Of a stretch of DNA of 64,000 nucleotides, positions 60,789 to 64,000 are shown one piece after another. The notes under the pieces were generated by a model, which saw only the letters and a program-made list of their open reading frames with translations, made no database searches and was not told where the DNA came from. The stretch covers positions 40,374 to 104,373 of the forward strand of contig JAFGVI010000118.1 in assembly GCA_016938065.1 (NCBI GenBank), given 5' to 3'. This DNA is from Deltaproteobacteria bacterium. Its GTDB lineage: Bacteria > Desulfobacterota > Anaeroferrophillalia > Anaeroferrophillales > Tharpellaceae. A program made the translations under genes and the position numbers. Within the stretch, counting starts at the first letter, position 1; each line of letters starts with the position of its first letter.

Positions 60789-60823
60789 ATAAAAAAAAGA
60801 GCCCCTCTCGGAATGAGGGGCTC
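60789..60823 (-). terminator. Rho-independent terminator of the PFOR gene
   Basis: Minus strand GAGCCCCTC-attccga-GAGGGGCTCTTTTTTTT. Confidence 0.93.
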
Positions 60824-60834
60824 CAGCAACGGAA

Positions 60835-63800
60835 TCAGCGCTGACTGATCAAACGTTCAATCTCGTCAGCATCAGGCATATCCTGACGGATGCCGGCTCG
60901 ATATTGATTGAGACACCAGAGGTAGAGATTCTGCCGTTCGTTGACCTTGACAATTTCGTCGATAGTTTTCGCGTCACCGGTAAATTGCCCGAGCAGAGAA
61001 ACAATATCACGAAATGTCGCCGGCCCAACCTCTTGACCCTTGACCTTGCGGGTTTTGGGATAGTTCTCTTCCGGATCGGGATTACCGGTGAGATCAATAC
61101 GGGCATACGGTTTACGCGTGAACACCGTCCAGGCCCGGGATTCAACCATCATTTTCGAAAGGGTAACGGGCAAGTTATCGGTCGCCATGCCCTGCCCGGT
61201 AGGACAGGGCGAGAAGAATTCGATCAGCGACGGACCTTTATAGGCAATAGCCTCGGTCAGAATACGCATCGCATACATCGGATTGGACAAGGAAAGTCGC
61301 GCCACATAGACCCCGGGAATAACCATGGCCTGGCCGACAATTTCCCGATGAAAATCATCCTTGCCCTGCAGCTCCATACCATAGGGGGAGGTCGTCCGAT
61401 TGGAACCGAAACGGCTGGCTCCGGATTTCTGAAAACCGGTATTCATGTAGGCTTCGTTATTATAGATAATCCAGGTCACATCCTGATTTTCACCCAAGGC
61501 AAAATTCAACCCCTGATTGCCGATATCATAGAAAGAGCCATCCCCGCCAAAGACCAGGACCTTGGTCAGCTTGTCGAGATAAAGATTGCGAAAGGCATTA
61601 AAAAGCGAAACCCGGGCCCCGAGCCCGGCCGCGCTGGCCGTACCGAAGCCATAATGACCGGCAGGATAAACCCGGGCGTTATAGGGATTACCAAGACACG
61701 AAACCTCGGCGCAGCCTGTAGCATTGACGGTGTAGATATTGAAACCGTGATCGATCATATGCTGCAGACCACGACCATGTTCTCTGGTCATCAGGGCCGG
61801 AATCGAACGGTAAAAATCGGCAATCAGACGCGGGTTGCGACGCACCATCTCAGCCGCGGAAAAGACCAGATTTTCAATAATCCCCTCACCGCAGCCGGGA
61901 CATAAACTATGCCCGCCGGGAAGAAATTTCTGCCCGGAATAGAGTAGCATCAGATACTGCAGATAACGGCCCTCCTTAACATAAGGGGCGACCGTCTGAC
62001 TGACATCTTTGGCGTAAGTTGCCGGGGCCAGGAGACGCTCTTCGGTCTCAAGCCCGACACTGCTTTTATCCACCAGACTGAAAGCCTTGCTTTTACAGAC
62101 CTCAACACAGGCTCCGCAGCCTTTACAGTACCGGGGCATGACATTTATATTAAGATAGCTGTCCTTGAAAACGGCATCGCCATAACCTGTGAATTTACTC
62201 AAATCAAGCGGACGAAAAAGTTTTTTCTCGGTTTCAGGCAGAGCTTCGTATTCGCGATCATGCACCAGGGTTACGCGCAGGGCATTATCGGGACAGGCTG
62301 CAATGCAAAGGCCGCAGGCGATACATTTATCCGCCGTAAAAACCGGCAGTACCGTCCCGATCAAACTCGCATCATTGTACTCGGAAGTACGGGCCGGAAC
62401 GATATTAAAAAACTGATCCCAGGGAATATCCTCACCTTTCTGCAGGGGCTCAAGCACTTTTTCGATAAAAAGCGGACGATATTTATCGCCCAGCACCGAA
62501 GGAAAGGTCAGAGACGCGTGTTCATCGTCGGGATGATAACCGCGGGAATGAGGAGGATCGTAATAGATTCTTTTGCGCACCGGTTCAGCAGTTGCGGCTC
62601 CGACAGCGGCCGGTTGCGCTTTCGCCACCGGCAAAGCTCCGTTTTTCGCCGGAACCAGCTCATAGGGAACCTCTAGCAACTCCATATTGACATCAACCAT
62701 GGCGGCCTTCGCACCACTGAATTTACTCGTCAGTTCACTGCGAAAAGCCGATTTAAAATCCTGCGCGGGCAACAATTCAACAATCCGATTAATCGCTCCC
62801 AGAATCGGGGTACCCGGCAGATTACGCTTTAATTGGGCCAGTGAAGCCCCGCTGGCATCAAGCAGCACCAGATTAAATACCGCCTTTTCCAGCAGAGCCC
62901 TGACCTCAGGGGTCGCCTGCCGGCTCAGATCCGCCTCACTCTTTACCGTATTGACCACGAGATAGCCGCCGGCCTTGACCCCCTTGAGAAAACCCAGCAG
63001 ACTGTTATCGAGCAGATATTTGTCATTAAAAACGGCCAGGGTCTCCATTTTGCTGACATCGGAACAATTCCGAATCGGCCGGGTCGCAACCCGGGCATTC
63101 ATAACCACCATGCCGCCCTTACGCGAAGCGCCATATTTGGCACTGGTCTGCACATATTTTCCGGCCTTGGCGATAATTTTGGCCAGGGTCTCCTGCGCGG
63201 TCTTCACCCCTTCGGCGCCGACCCCGATAAAAGCAACCCCGACCTCACTCTCGACAAAATCTTTATGCTCAACCTTTTCAAGCACTTCGGGACCCTTGAT
63301 ACCAACCCCATAAATCCCCTTGGGTTTATCCGAAAGCATATTTTCAATCACGGCAAAGCAGTCTTCAATACTGAGATCCTGACTGCCGAGCCCATAGATT
63401 CCCGAGGTAATAACCGGATTAAACGATCGGCCCGTACGTTCATTGTAGGCCGCGTGTTTAACATCGCGCAGAAGATAGCGTTCATTGGCGAGAGCGGTCT
63501 TTTCCAGGACTGATACCACTTTGGCATTCTGAATGCCGCGGGCCAGTTCTTCCGTACAGACCGGAAAGAAAAGCACCGGCCGCAAAAGGCCGACCGAAAC
63601 CCCTTTGCGGCGATAATAGTCGATGGCCTCCTTCATGGTCCCGGCAGCCGCCCCGAGACAGACGACCACGTATTCGGACTCGGCCGCATAGTAATCCTCA
63701 ACCACATCAAGTGAGGTGCCCAGGATCTCATTCATCACCCCCATCGCCGCCTTAACATATTTCTTGGCATTGAGAAGGGCGAGATCCTGTTTCATCTGAG

Positions 63801-64000
63801 TCGGCATTGTCGTCCCGATATCAGTAAAGGTTCCCATGAGAACCGGATTGTCGAAATCGGGTTGAAAGAGACGGTTGGGTTCACCAAGAAAATATTTGAG
63901 AAACTGATCGGAGACAACTTTAATATTTTCAATACTGTGACTCTTTTGAAAACCTTCCCCGGCAACAATCGCCGGCAGCATCACCTGGCGCTGTTCGATA
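60835..64000 (-). CDS. Pyruvate:ferredoxin (flavodoxin) oxidoreductase, fused single-chain (partial, N-terminus off right edge)
   Basis: Alpha C-terminal part, gamma domain, two 4Fe-4S motifs (CIACGLCIAACPDN; CKGCGACVEVC), TPP beta domain (CPGCGEG, GGDGSFYDIG); frame open to base 64000. Confidence 0.93.
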   Translation of the reverse strand, partial: IEQRQVMLPAIVAGEGFQKSHSIENIKVVSDQFLKYFLGEPNRLFQPDFDNPVLMGTFTDIGTTMPTQMKQDLALLNAKKYVKAAMGVMNEILGTSLDVVEDYYAAESEYVVVCLGAAAGTMKEAIDYYRRKGVSVGLLRPVLFFPVCTEELARGIQNAKVVSVLEKTALANERYLLRDVKHAAYNERTGRSFNPVITSGIYGLGSQDLSIEDCFAVIENMLSDKPKGIYGVGIKGPEVLEKVEHKDFVESEVGVAFIGVGAEGVKTAQETLAKIIAKAGKYVQTSAKYGASRKGGMVVMNARVATRPIRNCSDVSKMETLAVFNDKYLLDNSLLGFLKGVKAGGYLVVNTVKSEADLSRQATPEVRALLEKAVFNLVLLDASGASLAQLKRNLPGTPILGAINRIVELLPAQDFKSAFRSELTSKFSGAKAAMVDVNMELLEVPYELVPAKNGALPVAKAQPAAVGAATAEPVRKRIYYDPPHSRGYHPDDEHASLTFPSVLGDKYRPLFIEKVLEPLQKGEDIPWDQFFNIVPARTSEYNDASLIGTVLPVFTADKCIACGLCIAACPDNALRVTLVHDREYEALPETEKKLFRPLDLSKFTGYGDAVFKDSYLNINVMPRYCKGCGACVEVCKSKAFSLVDKSSVGLETEERLLAPATYAKDVSQTVAPYVKEGRYLQYLMLLYSGQKFLPGGHSLCPGCGEGIIENLVFSAAEMVRRNPRLIADFYRSIPALMTREHGRGLQHMIDHGFNIYTVNATGCAEVSCLGNPYNARVYPAGHYGFGTASAAGLGARVSLFNAFRNLYLDKLTKVLVFGGDGSFYDIGNQGLNFALGENQDVTWIIYNNEAYMNTGFQKSGASRFGSNRTTSPYGMELQGKDDFHREIVGQAMVIPGVYVARLSLSNPMYAMRILTEAIAYKGPSLIEFFSPCPTGQGMATDNLPVTLSKMMVESRAWTVFTRKPYARIDLTGNPDPEENYPKTRKVKGQEVGPATFRDIVSLLGQFTGDAKTIDEIVKVNERQNLYLWCLNQYRAGIRQDMPDADEIERLISQR

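Noticed and set aside
60904-61905. 333-aa ORF antisense to PFOR
   Set aside because: Shadow ORF; the sense strand is unambiguous PFOR.

Overview
The window looks like chromosomal sequence from an anaerobic Desulfobacterota-like (delta-proteobacterial) bacterium. This rests on gene content: anaerobic CODH (CooS), PFOR, an Hmc/Cbc-like FeS-NrfD-multiheme redox module, and a predicted selenoprotein. Most of it is compact housekeeping operons: fbp-guaB-guaA-RR-rlmN; proS-ftsE-ftsX-envC-ctpA-YibQ-like; aroQ-pepQ-efp-cmk-ispH; lysS-lolC/E-CNBD-lolD-bamA-ompH-fabZ-lpxA-Gfo/Idh-lpxB. The main points for a second look are these. (1) A small membrane selenoprotein at 25632-25826 is missing from the ORF track because its in-frame UGA was read as a stop. 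It has a well-placed bSECIS-like hairpin, and its reading frame ends exactly in a TGATG overlap with the next gene. (2) At 43786-44566 there is a relic in which the N-terminus of a Cas1-like protein is joined to the C-terminus of an adenosine-deaminase-like protein, with no CRISPR array. (3) At 45290-54157 there is a redox module with three tiny membrane proteins, a pseudo-receiver lacking its phospho-acceptor Asp, a five-CXXCH cytochrome, FeS and NrfD subunits, a kinase-less heme/HAMP sensor, and a neighbouring histidine kinase/sigma54 regulator pair. That kinase carries the same CX2CH + CX4CH sensor domain, and a sigma54-type promoter lies in front of the module. (4) An NtrC-family regulator embedded in the gua/rlmN cluster has Glu at the phospho-acceptor position. 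(5) A Gfo/Idh (GnnA-like) gene sits between lpxA and lpxB. No tRNA, rRNA, CRISPR array, transposase or prophage was recognised. Product names come from reading motifs in the translations, not from database searches.
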